A program made the position numbers and the translations under genes. From assembly GCA_015272195.1 (NCBI GenBank), contig JACYMC010000048.1:1-43963 (forward strand): a stretch of 43,963 bases of DNA, read 5' to 3'. Below the pieces are notes generated by a model. The model saw nothing but the letters and a program-made list of their open reading frames with translations. It was not told where the DNA came from and did not search any database. Positions within the stretch are counted from its first letter, which is position 1. Each line of letters opens with the position of its first letter. The stretch is from Candidatus Sericytochromatia bacterium (lineage in GTDB: Bacteria; Cyanobacteriota; Sericytochromatia; UBA7694). This document shows, in pieces, positions 19,053 through 28,688 of this stretch.

Positions 19053-19886
19053 TTAAAGCATGTCGGGCTTAAGGTCGGGATCCGCCAGGGGGACCGGCCA
19101 GTTGTGCAGATTGGGCTGCAGCAGCTCCAGGCCCAGAGCGGCCGGGTAGAGTACATTGTAGAGATACAGCCCCTGGGGCGGGGCCGTGCTGCCGCTGAGC
19201 TGGCGTTCACCGCTGGCCAGCGCCTGCTGCAGCTGCTCAGGGGGCAGTTTGCCCCGTGCAATATCCACCATCGTACCCACCAGGTTGCGCACCATATTGT
19301 ACAAAAAGCTCTGGGCAATGATTTCGAGTACCCAGAAGCCCTGCCACTGCCAGGCGTGGCACCAGTGCACGCTGATATCATAGCTGTCGCGGTAGCTGCC
19401 GCTTTTGCAAAAAGCCTGAAAATTATGCTGGCCCTGCAGGCTGAGCCAGCTTTGCTTCAGGCTTTCAAAATCAAGGTCGTAGCGGCACTGCCAGATGCTG
19501 TTGCGCAGGTGCGGATTCTGTGTGCTTTCATGGGGACGCAGAATATAGCGGTAGTGGCGGGCCAGCGCACTGAAGCGGGCGCTGAAATCAGCCGGCATCT
19601 CCCAGGCCTGCACGGCCCGTACATTGCCGGGCAGCATGCTGTTGAGTGCCGGCGCCAGGCGATCGACAGGAAAGTCTTTTTCGGTTTGAAAATTTACCAC
19701 CTGGGCATAGGCATGTACGCCGGCGTCAGTCCGGCCGGCACAGCTGATCCGGGGCGCGTGGCGCAGCAGACGTTCAAGCACAGTCTGCAGCTCGGCCTGT
19801 ACGGTGCGGGGCTCACCGGGCTGAATCTGATAACCGTTAAAATCTGTGCCCTGGTAAGTGATGTGTACAGCAAGATTACGAAGCAT
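19053..19886 (-). CDS. truA: tRNA pseudouridine(38-40) synthase TruA
   Basis: 'YQGTDFNGYQIQPGEPRTVQAEL', 'CAGRTDAGVHAYAQVVNF', 'FLYNMVRNLVGTMVDIARGK'. Confidence 0.96.
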   Translation of the reverse strand: MLRNLAVHITYQGTDFNGYQIQPGEPRTVQAELQTVLERLLRHAPRISCAGRTDAGVHAYAQVVNFQTEKDFPVDRLAPALNSMLPGNVRAVQAWEMPADFSARFSALARHYRYILRPHESTQNPHLRNSIWQCRYDLDFESLKQSWLSLQGQHNFQAFCKSGSYRDSYDISVHWCHAWQWQGFWVLEIIAQSFLYNMVRNLVGTMVDIARGKLPPEQLQQALASGERQLSGSTAPPQGLYLYNVLYPAALGLELLQPNLHNWPVPLADPDLKPDML

Positions 19887-19894
19887 GTTTTGTT

Positions 19895-21067
19895 TTACTG
19901 ACGCCCGGCTTTGCGGGCCTCATAGGCTTGCAGTACGGCCTGTATCAGCGCCTGGGTATTGTTTTCCCATTCGCTGCGCCAGGGCAACTCCAGGGTTTGA
20001 ATCTGGCTGGGCTGTTTGGGTGGATAGTAGCGAGCGTTGATTTTTTTGTCCGGGCTGTTTTCTGCAGACCACTGCACCCGAAAGGTCAGCTGGTCATAGC
20101 TGAAGGTCAGATACTGCAGCGGACCGAGTTCACCGGTTTCATAGTTGGGCAGTGGAATGGGGGTGGGTGAAGGCACGCTCAGATCCAGATCCAGCTGGCC
20201 CAGATTGCGGCGGGCGCGCTCCAGGGCTTTTTCTTCTTCAGTCAGCCCATTGTCATCGTCAAAGCGATCGGTGCGGATGTCCAGCTCGGTATTGATGCGG
20301 GGCTGGTAGCCAAAAGGGTTATCCAGGCTGGGATCAAAGCGTCGGATATTGCGGCTGGCTTTGTCCAGATCCTGACCAAAGTTACCAAAGCGGATGCTGT
20401 TACGCGGCGTATTGCTGTCGGGTGGCGGGCTGCTGTTGTCTTCCGGCGAGTTTGCATCCGGGTTAGCGGCATCAGAACCCTGGGTGTTGCTGGGGAGCTG
20501 TCCGAGGCGTTTGGCCTCCTGCTCATAGCCCACCATAAATTCCTGGTATTCGCCCCAGGATTTAAAGCCAAAAGGCAGCTCTTCGGGCACGTCCAGACCC
20601 TGATTTTTGAGCAGTTCGGCCACGCTGTCTTTGGCCGTTTGTTCAGCGGGCGGTAAATCGGCCACCTGTACAGAAGCCGAAGGTTCGGGTGAGGGAGACT
20701 CAGCGTTGTTTTCAGGACTGGGCGTGGCGCTGGGCTGCGGTGCTTCAGTGCCAGCCTCAGGCGGTGCGCTGGGTTGGGGCGTGGGGGTGGGTGTGGGCTG
20801 CGGTCGGGGGGGTGGGGTGCTGACCGGTGCAGGCGCTTCAGCGACTTCAGGGGGCGGCTGAACGGTTTCAGGGGGCGGTGCAGGCTCGGGCAGGGCATCG
20901 GGCTCAGCGTAGTCGTATTCTGGGCTGGCTGGCGGTGGGCTCGGCGGCAGGTTGACGGCCTGGACCTGAATGGGATCTTCTGCATCCATCATCTGGGCGT
21001 TGAGGGGTTGAAAAGCGCTGCTGGAGGCGACGGCAATCAGGATGAGACCGTGTAGAATCAGGGACAA
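19895..21067 (-). CDS. TonB-like Pro-rich envelope protein (N-terminus uncertain)
   Basis: Hydrophobic N-terminus, long Pro-rich stretch; the same frame is open upstream to the rplS stop at 21191-21193. Confidence 0.6.
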   Translation of the reverse strand: MSLILHGLILIAVASSSAFQPLNAQMMDAEDPIQVQAVNLPPSPPPASPEYDYAEPDALPEPAPPPETVQPPPEVAEAPAPVSTPPPRPQPTPTPTPQPSAPPEAGTEAPQPSATPSPENNAESPSPEPSASVQVADLPPAEQTAKDSVAELLKNQGLDVPEELPFGFKSWGEYQEFMVGYEQEAKRLGQLPSNTQGSDAANPDANSPEDNSSPPPDSNTPRNSIRFGNFGQDLDKASRNIRRFDPSLDNPFGYQPRINTELDIRTDRFDDDNGLTEEEKALERARRNLGQLDLDLSVPSPTPIPLPNYETGELGPLQYLTFSYDQLTFRVQWSAENSPDKKINARYYPPKQPSQIQTLELPWRSEWENNTQALIQAVLQAYEARKAGRQ

Positions 21068-21190
21068 AAATACAAAAAGAGCAAAAACAAGCTTTTCCCG
21101 TCGCTGCGTGTGCTGTCTCTTGCGGAGCGCAGTGGGCAGATGCTGACGGGAAAAGATTTTTCTGATTGTAAAGCGTTTCAGAATGGCGCT

Positions 21191-21553
21191 TTAAGCCTTT
21201 TTGGTTTGCTGAATTTCGCGGATGCGGGCAGATTTGCCGCGACGCTGACGGAAGTAGTAAATCCGTGCGCGACGAACTTTACCGCGACGCTTCACTTCAA
21301 ACCGGGCCACACGGGGAGAGTGGATCAGAAAGGTTCTTTCTACACCCACGCCCTGAAAGACTTTGCGCACGGTGACGGTTTTGGCCACGCCGGCGCCCTG
21401 AACTTTCAGCACAACGCCTTCAAAAATCTGAATGCGCTCTTTGCCACCTTCAACAATTTTAGCGTGCACGGCAACCGTGTCACCTGAGGTCATTTCAGGC
21501 AGATCGCTTTTCATGAAGGGCTGTGTAATTTCTCTGAGTAGTTGTTGACTCAT
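21191..21553 (-). CDS. rplS: 50S ribosomal protein bL19
   Basis: '[37 protein letters not shown]...[19 protein letters not shown]'. Confidence 0.97.
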   Translation of the reverse strand: MSQQLLREITQPFMKSDLPEMTSGDTVAVHAKIVEGGKERIQIFEGVVLKVQGAGVAKTVTVRKVFQGVGVERTFLIHSPRVARFEVKRRGKVRRARIYYFRQRRGKSARIREIQQTKKA

Positions 21554-21571
21554 CTGCGTATTCCTTTCCCG

Positions 21572-21829
21572 TTAGACGACAGGGTAGACGCTGACTTTGC
21601 GTCCCCGACGTCCCCGGCGCTCAAATTTGACGGTTCCATCAATCAGTGAAAACAGGGTATAGTCACGGCCCATACCCACGTTCTGGCCGGTGTGAAAGTG
21701 AGAACCGCGCTGACGGACAATAATGCCGCCGGCTCTAACGTCCTGACCATCATAGAGTTTGACGCCCAGGTACTGCGGATTGCTGTCGCGGCCGTTTTTA
21801 CTGCTGCCTACACCTTTTTTGTGTGCCAT
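21572..21829 (-). CDS. rpmA: 50S ribosomal protein bL27
   Basis: '[62 protein letters not shown]'. Confidence 0.98.
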   Translation of the reverse strand: MAHKKGVGSSKNGRDSNPQYLGVKLYDGQDVRAGGIIVRQRGSHFHTGQNVGMGRDYTLFSLIDGTVKFERRGRRGRKVSVYPVV

Positions 21830-21844
21830 TGTCTTTTTGTCTCC

Positions 21845-22159
21845 TTATCCCAGACGAATGTCTTCGATCATAACGCGGGTGTACCGCTGACGGTGCCCGA
21901 CTTTGCGCTGATAGCCCTTTTTGGGGCGGTACTTGAAGGAAACCTGCTTTTTGCCTTTTTGTTCGGCCTTGAGAATTTTGCCTACAACAGCGGCGGACTC
22001 AAGCTGGGGGGTGCCCACTTTGGTCTCTTCGCCGTTGACGACCATCAGCACGGGGAATTCAACCGTGCTGCCTTCTTCAGCATGCAGGAGCTCCAGATCT
22101 AACCAGCGGCCTTGTTCGGCTTTGTATTGTTTTCCACCACTTTTAATGATTGCGTACAT
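21845..22159 (-). CDS. rplU: 50S ribosomal protein bL21
   Basis: '[25 protein letters not shown]...[24 protein letters not shown]'. Confidence 0.97.
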   Translation of the reverse strand: MYAIIKSGGKQYKAEQGRWLDLELLHAEEGSTVEFPVLMVVNGEETKVGTPQLESAAVVGKILKAEQKGKKQVSFKYRPKKGYQRKVGHRQRYTRVMIEDIRLG

Positions 22160-22331
22160 GTTAGATCACCTAAAACCTGATAAAAATTCGAATCTCGAAA
22201 AAGTATGCACCCCATCTTAGCACACGCGCTTAAACGATGGCTAGCTGAAGTTAAATGAATAGATAACCGGGATTTAAATTTCGGTGGCCATACTATTTGG
22301 GATGCCACGGGAACTGTATTCCCGACAGGCT

Positions 22332-22340
22332 ATTATAACA
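22332..22340 (-). promoter_or_regulatory. Extended -10 promoter for rplU-rpmA-rplS
   Basis: Minus strand TGTTATAAT (TGnTATAAT), about 170 nt upstream of the rplU ATG. Confidence 0.55.
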
Positions 22341-22472
22341 CCGCTGGCCCCGGAATGCGGAAGCGGATTGCGGGATTTTAAATTTTCAGTCCTGGTAATC
22401 CGTGGCACTTTCAGGCCTGCCGGCTTCATGTTACATTAGAGATCATAAGCAATCAAACCGGGTGTTGAGACC

Positions 22473-22775
22473 ATGAAAACCATGAAAGTGATTCTGGCGG
22501 CGCTGTTCGTCTATCTCTCTGTCAACTGTGTGAATCTGATCAATCAGGAGCTGCGCCTGCAAAAATACCATGCCCGCCTGGAGCAGGATATGGCTGTGGT
22601 CAAAGCACAGCAAGCCCAGCTGAAAGCTGAGCTGGCCCATTACAACACGTCTGAGGGAGTAGAAGAGCTGGCCCGCAAGCGCCTGGGGTATTTCAAAAAA
22701 GGCGAAATTCCCCTCCGGGTCATTGAATCTACCCCGGCAGATGCCGCTCTCTCTGATACACCAGCGGTCAACTAA
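22473..22775 (+). CDS. FtsB/DivIC-type septum formation initiator protein
   Basis: Single TM + coiled coil 'RLEQDMAVVKAQQAQLKAELAHYNTSEGVEELARKRLGYFKKGE'. Confidence 0.8.
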   Translation: MKTMKVILAALFVYLSVNCVNLINQELRLQKYHARLEQDMAVVKAQQAQLKAELAHYNTSEGVEELARKRLGYFKKGEIPLRVIESTPADAALSDTPAVN

Positions 22776-23641
22776 TGTCTCCTTACCAGATCGCAACCTT
22801 TTACCGGTTTGTGAGTTTGCCTGATGCGCCTTTTTTACAGTCTCACTGGCTGGAACTGGCCCAGCAGCATCACTTAAAGGGCACCCTGCTGATTGCTCAT
22901 GAAGGTCTGAATGCCACCCTTGCAGGCACGCCCTCTGAGCTGCAGGCGTTTCTGGACTTTTTATGCGCTGATCCCCGCCTGGGTGACATGCCGATCAAAT
23001 TCAGTCAGGCTGAGCAGCAGCCGTTTGCCCGGCTGCGCGTGCGTTTGCGCAAAGAAATCGTAAATCTGGGTCTGCCCGTGGATCCGACCCGGCAGGTCGG
23101 CACCTATGTGCCGCCAGAAGAATGGAATCAGCTGATCGCCTCACCTGACGTGCTGCTGATTGATACCCGCAATGATTATGAGTATGCGATTGGCACCTTT
23201 GAGGGGGCCGTAGATCCGGGGACAGAAGCCTTCAGTGACTTCCCGGATTATGTCAGTCAGCATCTGGACCCTGCCCGCCACAAGCGGGTGGCCATGTTTT
23301 GTACCGGCGGCATTCGCTGTGAAAAAGCCACCGCCTGGATGCTGTCACAGGGCTTTGAAGCGGTGTATCACCTCGAAGGCGGGATTCTGAACTATCTTGA
23401 AAAAATCCCGCCTCAGCAAAGCCGCTGGCGTGGTGAGTGTTTTGTTTTTGATGAGCGTGTGTCGGTGAATCACGCCCTGCAGCCTGGCACGGCCACGCTC
23501 TGTGAAGCCTGTGGCGCCCCCGTGCTGGCGGCAGAAAAAAAGCAGCCGGGCTATGAGGCCGGCGTTGCCTGTCCGCGCTGTGTCGATCAGCAGACGGCAG
23601 AACAGAAACAGGCCCGCCGGGAGCGCTTTCAGCCGGCTTAA
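22775..23641 (+). CDS. trhO: tRNA uridine(34) hydroxylase, rhodanese family (UPF0176)
   Basis: 'LLIAHEGLNATLAG', 'LLIDTRNDYEYAIGTFEGAVDP', 'MFCTGGIRCEKATAWM'. Confidence 0.93.
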   Translation: MSPYQIATFYRFVSLPDAPFLQSHWLELAQQHHLKGTLLIAHEGLNATLAGTPSELQAFLDFLCADPRLGDMPIKFSQAEQQPFARLRVRLRKEIVNLGLPVDPTRQVGTYVPPEEWNQLIASPDVLLIDTRNDYEYAIGTFEGAVDPGTEAFSDFPDYVSQHLDPARHKRVAMFCTGGIRCEKATAWMLSQGFEAVYHLEGGILNYLEKIPPQQSRWRGECFVFDERVSVNHALQPGTATLCEACGAPVLAAEKKQPGYEAGVACPRCVDQQTAEQKQARRERFQPA

Positions 23642-24336
23642 CCCCGTTCGGTTGCGGGTTCAAACCGGATTCCCCAGTGTTTTTCGAAACCTTTGCAGAT
23701 ACATTGCGCCAGGGTCTGGTGATCCGGTACAGGTGTCAGGTGGGCGGCCAGATCGGTACCGGATGGAGAGGCTTCAAAAATAGTCTGCAGCAGCTCGCGA
23801 TGCAGCTGACGGTAAATAACGGCCTGGATCAGCAGATTTTTGCGGCTGCGCACCTGGGCGGCGCCGAGCAGTTTTTGATTGCCCAGGCAAATATCTGCTG
23901 CTGTGGTGTGTTCCAGGCAGCTGGGGGCTTTGAAACGCCCTGCTTCCGGCTGGTTATATCCCAGACTGGCGTTTAATCCCAGCATCTGCAGCCCGCAGAT
24001 CACGCCTGCAGCAAAGGCCGCAAAGCTTTGTGTGACGTTACCTTGCAGTGGGCCGCTGTGAGGCGCGACCAGGCTGAAGGTCAAATCGCCGGCGTGCAGA
24101 ATGGCCTGACCGCCCGTGGGCCGGCGCACCACAGGAATATTCAGGGTCTGCAGCCGCTCATGCAGCACTTCAGAAAGGCTTTGAAAGCGGCCAATCGAAA
24201 GGGTGGGAGCAGACCAGGTATAAAAACGCAGCAGGGGTAAATCGCTGACCGGCTGGAAGTCACTGTAGGCCGCCTGATCCTGTTGCATCTGACTCGCGCC
24301 ATCAGCAGGCGGGTCAAAGCGGTACCGCCAGATCAC
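23638..24336 (-). CDS. Lipoate-protein ligase A / lipoyl transferase family protein
   Basis: 'VVRRPTGGQAILHAGDLTFSL', 'LGNQKLLGAAQVRSRKNLLI'; GTG start. Confidence 0.88.
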   Translation of the reverse strand: MIWRYRFDPPADGASQMQQDQAAYSDFQPVSDLPLLRFYTWSAPTLSIGRFQSLSEVLHERLQTLNIPVVRRPTGGQAILHAGDLTFSLVAPHSGPLQGNVTQSFAAFAAGVICGLQMLGLNASLGYNQPEAGRFKAPSCLEHTTAADICLGNQKLLGAAQVRSRKNLLIQAVIYRQLHRELLQTIFEASPSGTDLAAHLTPVPDHQTLAQCICKGFEKHWGIRFEPATERG

Positions 24337-24662
24337 AGATCTTTGATGGTGTCTGGCCGGTACTCGTGAATATCAATCACTGTGGGCAGCTGGCAGAGAG
24401 TCTTGCGCTCCACCGCGTGGGCTTTGATCTGCATGCGCAGGCCCTCACGCAGAATCTGGGGGCTGGGGGTGATCACTTCGTATTTGTAGCCGTTATCGTC
24501 AATAAAAATCCAGCAGGTTTTGCCCTGGTATTCAATCGTACTCATGCGGCCGTGCAGCTTGATTTCCTGGTCGCTGCAGGCGCTCAGGCCCAGCATCAGA
24601 CCCGGCAGCAGCAGTGCCAGCATGCGGGAGCAGAGACGGTGTTTCACGTGTGTTGCCTTCAT
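24333..24662 (-). CDS. Small predicted lipoprotein
   Basis: Signal peptide with lipobox 'LSAC'; 4-nt overlap (GTGA) with the downstream lipoate-ligase gene. Confidence 0.65.
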   Translation of the reverse strand: MKATHVKHRLCSRMLALLLPGLMLGLSACSDQEIKLHGRMSTIEYQGKTCWIFIDDNGYKYEVITPSPQILREGLRMQIKAHAVERKTLCQLPTVIDIHEYRPDTIKDL

Positions 24663-24697
24663 GTTTTAAAATAGGGTTAGAACAAAATCACCCTGCT

Positions 24698-24706
24698 ATT
24701 ATAGCA
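24698..24706 (-). promoter_or_regulatory. Extended -10 promoter for the small lipoprotein / lipoate-ligase pair
   Basis: Minus strand TGCTATAAT (TGnTATAAT). Confidence 0.5.
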
Positions 24707-24726
24707 AAAGTTTTTTGGCGCTGATT

Positions 24727-25824
24727 TCAGGTCATCACCATATCATCGCGGTGAATCACCACCGGCCCGGCTGTATAGCCCAAAAGTCCCGCGATATCTT
24801 CGGAGCGGTGGCCAGCAATCCGGCGCAGTTCTGCTGCACTATAGCGGCTCAGACCACGTGCCACCTCTTTTTCAGCGCTGAACACGCAGACCGTCTGTCC
24901 GCGGTCAAAATCCCCTTCTACGCTTGTGATGCCAGCGACCAGAAGGCTTTTGCCATCGCTTTGCATGGCATGGGCTGCTCCCCGGTCCACGTTCAGGCGA
25001 TGGCTTTTGAGCGTATCTGACAGAATCCAGCGTTTGCGTGCTTCCAGTCTTTGCATGCGGGGATGAAACCAGGTTCCCAGCTGCTCGTTGCTGGTGGCCC
25101 GCAGCAGCATATTGGGTTCAGCACCGTCCAGAATCCGCACCCCCACGCCGGCGCGTGTAGCAATATCAGCGGCCTGGATTTTGGTCTGCATGCCACCTGT
25201 CCCCCTGTCGGAGCCCACACCACCGGCCAGTTGCCAGATTTCCGGTGTAATCTCCGGCACGTCAGGAATCAGTCGGGCACCGGGGTTCTGCTGGGGCGCT
25301 GCGGTGTACAGGCCGGCAATATCTGTACAGATGATCAGCTGTTCGGCTTCCACCAGTGAGGCCACATGGGCGGCGAGGTTGTCATTGTCGCCAACCTGGA
25401 TTTCTTCAATGGCGACCACATCGTTTTCGTTTGCAATCGGCAGCACGCCCTGCTCAAAACATCCCTGAAAGGTGGTGCGGGCATTCAGGTAACGGCGACG
25501 ATCGCTGAAATCAGCGCGCGTCAACAGTGTCTGGGCGACTTTGAGATCATACAGTCCGGCCAGTTGGGTATAAAGATGCATCAGCTGGCTCTGGCCAATG
25601 GCGGCCAGCAGTTGTTTTTCGGCCAGGGTGCGCTTGCGCGGCGGGAAGCCGAGATGTTCCCAGCCGGCCAGTACAGCCCCTGAGCTAACAAGTGTCACAG
25701 CCCAGTCGTTTTGCTGGAGCTGGGCAATCTGGCGCATTAAATCCACCATGCGCGGCCGGTTGAGCCGGTCGCTGCCGGCACTCAGCACACTGGTGCCGAC
25801 CTTGACTACGAGACGACGCTGCAT
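24727..25824 (-). CDS. proB: Glutamate 5-kinase with PUA domain
   Basis: 'LVVKVGTSVL', 'VTLVSSGAVLAGWEHLG', 'ARTTFQGCFEQGVLPIANENDVVA...GDNDNLAAHVASL', 'GTGGMQTKIQAADIATRAGVGVRI'. Confidence 0.96.
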   Translation of the reverse strand: MQRRLVVKVGTSVLSAGSDRLNRPRMVDLMRQIAQLQQNDWAVTLVSSGAVLAGWEHLGFPPRKRTLAEKQLLAAIGQSQLMHLYTQLAGLYDLKVAQTLLTRADFSDRRRYLNARTTFQGCFEQGVLPIANENDVVAIEEIQVGDNDNLAAHVASLVEAEQLIICTDIAGLYTAAPQQNPGARLIPDVPEITPEIWQLAGGVGSDRGTGGMQTKIQAADIATRAGVGVRILDGAEPNMLLRATSNEQLGTWFHPRMQRLEARKRWILSDTLKSHRLNVDRGAAHAMQSDGKSLLVAGITSVEGDFDRGQTVCVFSAEKEVARGLSRYSAAELRRIAGHRSEDIAGLLGYTAGPVVIHRDDMVMT

Positions 25825-25827
25825 GTA

Positions 25828-26631
25828 TCAGTCACCATATAAAAAGTCCAGAGCGGCCGGCAGGCGGCGGGACCAGGATTGTTCATTGTGTTGTCCTTCA
25901 GGATCGATGACCCATTTTAACCGCTTCTGGCGTCTGAAGCCCAGATTATTGAGTACTTCAGCCATCACTTCGCTTTGTTCAAAGAGCAGTTGGCCAATAT
26001 GCTCGTGGCCGGGCTCGCTTTCTTTTTTTCCGTGATCCAGATAAATTCTGGCTTCAGGATGGGTCTGGCCCAGCATGACCGCTTCAAAAATATGAAAGCT
26101 ATCAGGCCACAGGGCCGGCGACATCACCAGGGCGCTGGCAAAGGTTTTGCTGGCATAAAACAAACCATAAAGGGCCAGCAGGCCGCCCAGTGATGAGCCG
26201 CCAATCAGGGCTGGGCCGGTGTTCAGATGCAGCTTGCGCCGGGCTCGGGGAATCAGCCATTGCCCGAGCCAGTCCAGCACAGCCTGGCCCTGGCCTGTTT
26301 TGCCCGGATACGGCGGCCAGGGACTCATTTCAGCGTCGCGGTCGTGGCCGTGATGCAGCGCCAGCACTACCGGGACTGTGGCCCCCCGGCTGGCCCGTGC
26401 GTTCAGAATATCGTGCAGATGCCAGCCGCCGGCCAGGGTGCCGGCATCATCAAACAGATTCTGGCCATCAAAAAAAATCGCCAGTGGCCAGTTTTGCTGG
26501 CTTTTAAAATAGTCTGGCGGCAGCCAGAGCGACACCGGTCGGGCCTCCGTCAGGCCCGGAATGCTGACGGGCTCAGAGGTGTAGACCAGGCCGCTGAGAT
26601 CGCTGCGGCGCCTAAAGGGCAGTTCTGACAT
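25828..26631 (-). CDS. Esterase (enterochelin esterase-like alpha/beta hydrolase)
   Basis: 'WPLAIFFDGQNLFDDAGTLAGGWHLHDIL', 'ALIGGSSLGGLLALYGLF'; ATG at 26631 preferred over 26706. Confidence 0.82.
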   Translation of the reverse strand: MSELPFRRRSDLSGLVYTSEPVSIPGLTEARPVSLWLPPDYFKSQQNWPLAIFFDGQNLFDDAGTLAGGWHLHDILNARASRGATVPVVLALHHGHDRDAEMSPWPPYPGKTGQGQAVLDWLGQWLIPRARRKLHLNTGPALIGGSSLGGLLALYGLFYASKTFASALVMSPALWPDSFHIFEAVMLGQTHPEARIYLDHGKKESEPGHEHIGQLLFEQSEVMAEVLNNLGFRRQKRLKWVIDPEGQHNEQSWSRRLPAALDFLYGD

Positions 26632-26688
26632 CACAAACCTTTCTGTGCCTTGCTGTGCAGGCGGCACTGAAGCAAAGCGCGCTTTTGC

Positions 26689-26697
26689 TGATATAAT
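26689..26697 (+). promoter_or_regulatory. Extended -10 promoter for the HD-GYP gene
   Basis: TGATATAAT (TGnTATAAT), 33 nt before the ATG. Confidence 0.5.
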
Positions 26698-26729
26698 AAA
26701 ACACATTCTGTGCCCTGAGTTATGCCGAC

Positions 26730-28688
26730 ATGAAAAAATATCCGCTTTTTTACCTGCGTCCCGTGTTTGATACGGTCATGCATCAGCTTCAACCCTTGCT
26801 GGAGGCGCGCTTTGAGTGCCTGGGTTTTCACAGCAGCGACATGCCTGTAATGCTGCCCGAACAGACGGGCCCCTGGGTGCTGCTGGGCGACCAGAGCAGT
26901 GTCAGTGCCGTGCTGCAGCATGCCAATGGGGCCCGTGCGGCCTGTGTCCTCTATCTGGAGGCGGGTGAAAGTGTCGACCCGCTCTGGATTCAAAAAGATC
27001 AGCTGGTGGACTATACCCAGGGCCTGCCGGATGCCCAGCGCCTGCTGTTTGCGCTTAACCGCACCTACAGTCAGTTTACCCAGGCCCAGCAGCTGCAGCA
27101 GCTGTCACAGCAGCTCAGCATTCAGCATGAGCGCCTGCGGGAATTAAATGCAATAGGTGCGTCTCTGTCGACCGAGCGTAATCTCGATCGCCTGCTCGAT
27201 AAAATTCTGGCCAGCTGTATGGAGATCACGGCTTCTGACTCAGGCAGTCTGTATCTGGTTGAAGCCCGTCATCATGAAGCTGAAGAACAGCACTTTCTGC
27301 GCTTTAAATGGGCCCGCAATCAGAGCCTGGTGGTGGACTTCAGCGAGTTTACCATGGAGATGAATGAGCGCAGCATTGCCGGGGCCGTGGCCGTACAGGG
27401 CAAGCCGCTGAACATTCGCGATGTTTACAGCATCGGCAACGATGTACCTTATGGTTTTAACAAAAGTTTTGACCAGAGTACAGGCTATCGCTCCAAATCC
27501 ATGCTGACTGTGCCCATGACCAATCCCAAAGGGGAAGTCATCGGGGTGCTGCAGATGATCAATAAAAAGCAGCATGCCACCCGGCCGCTGGAGCTGGGCA
27601 ATGAAGCCGCCCTGCAAGCTGAAATTCTGAGCTATTCTCAGGACGATGAAGAACTGCTCTCTTCTCTGGCCAGCCAGGGGGCCGTGGCGATTGAAAATGC
27701 CCGACTTTATGCCGCCATTCAGCATCTGTTTGAAGGCTTTATCCGGGCTTCAGTACAAGCGATTGAATCCCGTGACCCGACCACTTCGGGTCACTCTGAG
27801 CGTGTGGCGGTGTTGACCACTGGTCTGGCTCAACAGGTTGATCGCATTGATTCTGGCCCTTTTGCACAGCTGCGCTTCAGTCGCGATGATCTCAAAGAAA
27901 TCAAATATGCCTCCCTGTTGCATGATTTTGGCAAAATCGGCGTACGTGAACACGTGCTGGTCAAAGCCGAAAAGCTCTATACCCATGAGCTGGAAGCCAT
28001 TCAGGCCCGTTTTCGGCTGATTGCCAAAAGCCTCGAAAGCCGCTATCACGCTGACAAGCTGGAGCTGCTGATGCGCCTGGGGCCAGAAGCGGCCCAGTCT
28101 GAATTTGCGGCGCTTGATCAGCGTTATCAGCAGCAGCTGGCTGCCCTGCAGCAGGATCTGGGCGCGATTTTACAGGCCAACCGCCCGTCTATTCTGGCCC
28201 AGGAAGTATCCGAGCAGCTGGCCCAGATTCAGCAAAAGGTCTTTGAGGTTGACGGCGAGTCCATTGCCTTGCTGGCCCCGTTTGAGTTGTCACGCCTGTC
28301 GATTTTAAAGGGCTCTCTTGACAGCGATGAGCGCAAAGAGATTGAGTCTCATGTGACCCATACCTTTCACTTTTTAAGTCAGATTCCCTGGACCCGCGAG
28401 TTGCGCAATGTGCCTCAGATTGCCTATGCCCATCACGAAAAGCTCAACGGCAAAGGTTACCCGTTGGGTCTTTCTGCCACAGAGATTCCTGTGCAGTCCA
28501 AAATGATGACCATTGCCGATATCTATGATGCCCTGACCGCCAGTGACCGCCCCTATAAAAAGGCTTTGCCCGTGGCTAAAGCCCTCGATATTCTGGGTTT
28601 TGAGGTCAAAGATGGTATGCTGGACGCTGAGCTCTACAAAATATTCGTTGAAAGCCGGGTTTATGAAGCGATTGGCGCTGAATCCTGA
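26730..28688 (+). CDS. GAF domain + HD-GYP domain phosphohydrolase
   Basis: GAF 'MLTVPMTNPKGEVIGVLQMINK'; HD 'KYASLLHDFGKIGVREHVL'; 'AYAHHEKLNGKGYP'; 'IADIYDALTASDRPYKKA'. Confidence 0.9.
   Translation: MKKYPLFYLRPVFDTVMHQLQPLLEARFECLGFHSSDMPVMLPEQTGPWVLLGDQSSVSAVLQHANGARAACVLYLEAGESVDPLWIQKDQLVDYTQGLPDAQRLLFALNRTYSQFTQAQQLQQLSQQLSIQHERLRELNAIGASLSTERNLDRLLDKILASCMEITASDSGSLYLVEARHHEAEEQHFLRFKWARNQSLVVDFSEFTMEMNERSIAGAVAVQGKPLNIRDVYSIGNDVPYGFNKSFDQSTGYRSKSMLTVPMTNPKGEVIGVLQMINKKQHATRPLELGNEAALQAEILSYSQDDEELLSSLASQGAVAIENARLYAAIQHLFEGFIRASVQAIESRDPTTSGHSERVAVLTTGLAQQVDRIDSGPFAQLRFSRDDLKEIKYASLLHDFGKIGVREHVLVKAEKLYTHELEAIQARFRLIAKSLESRYHADKLELLMRLGPEAAQSEFAALDQRYQQQLAALQQDLGAILQANRPSILAQEVSEQLAQIQQKVFEVDGESIALLAPFELSRLSILKGSLDSDERKEIESHVTHTFHFLSQIPWTRELRNVPQIAYAHHEKLNGKGYPLGLSATEIPVQSKMMTIADIYDALTASDRPYKKALPVAKALDILGFEVKDGMLDAELYKIFVESRVYEAIGAES

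Noticed and set aside
18864-19901. 345-aa + strand ORF antisense to truA
   Set aside because: Its complement is an unambiguous TruA; the sequence has no recognisable family and no separate expression signals.
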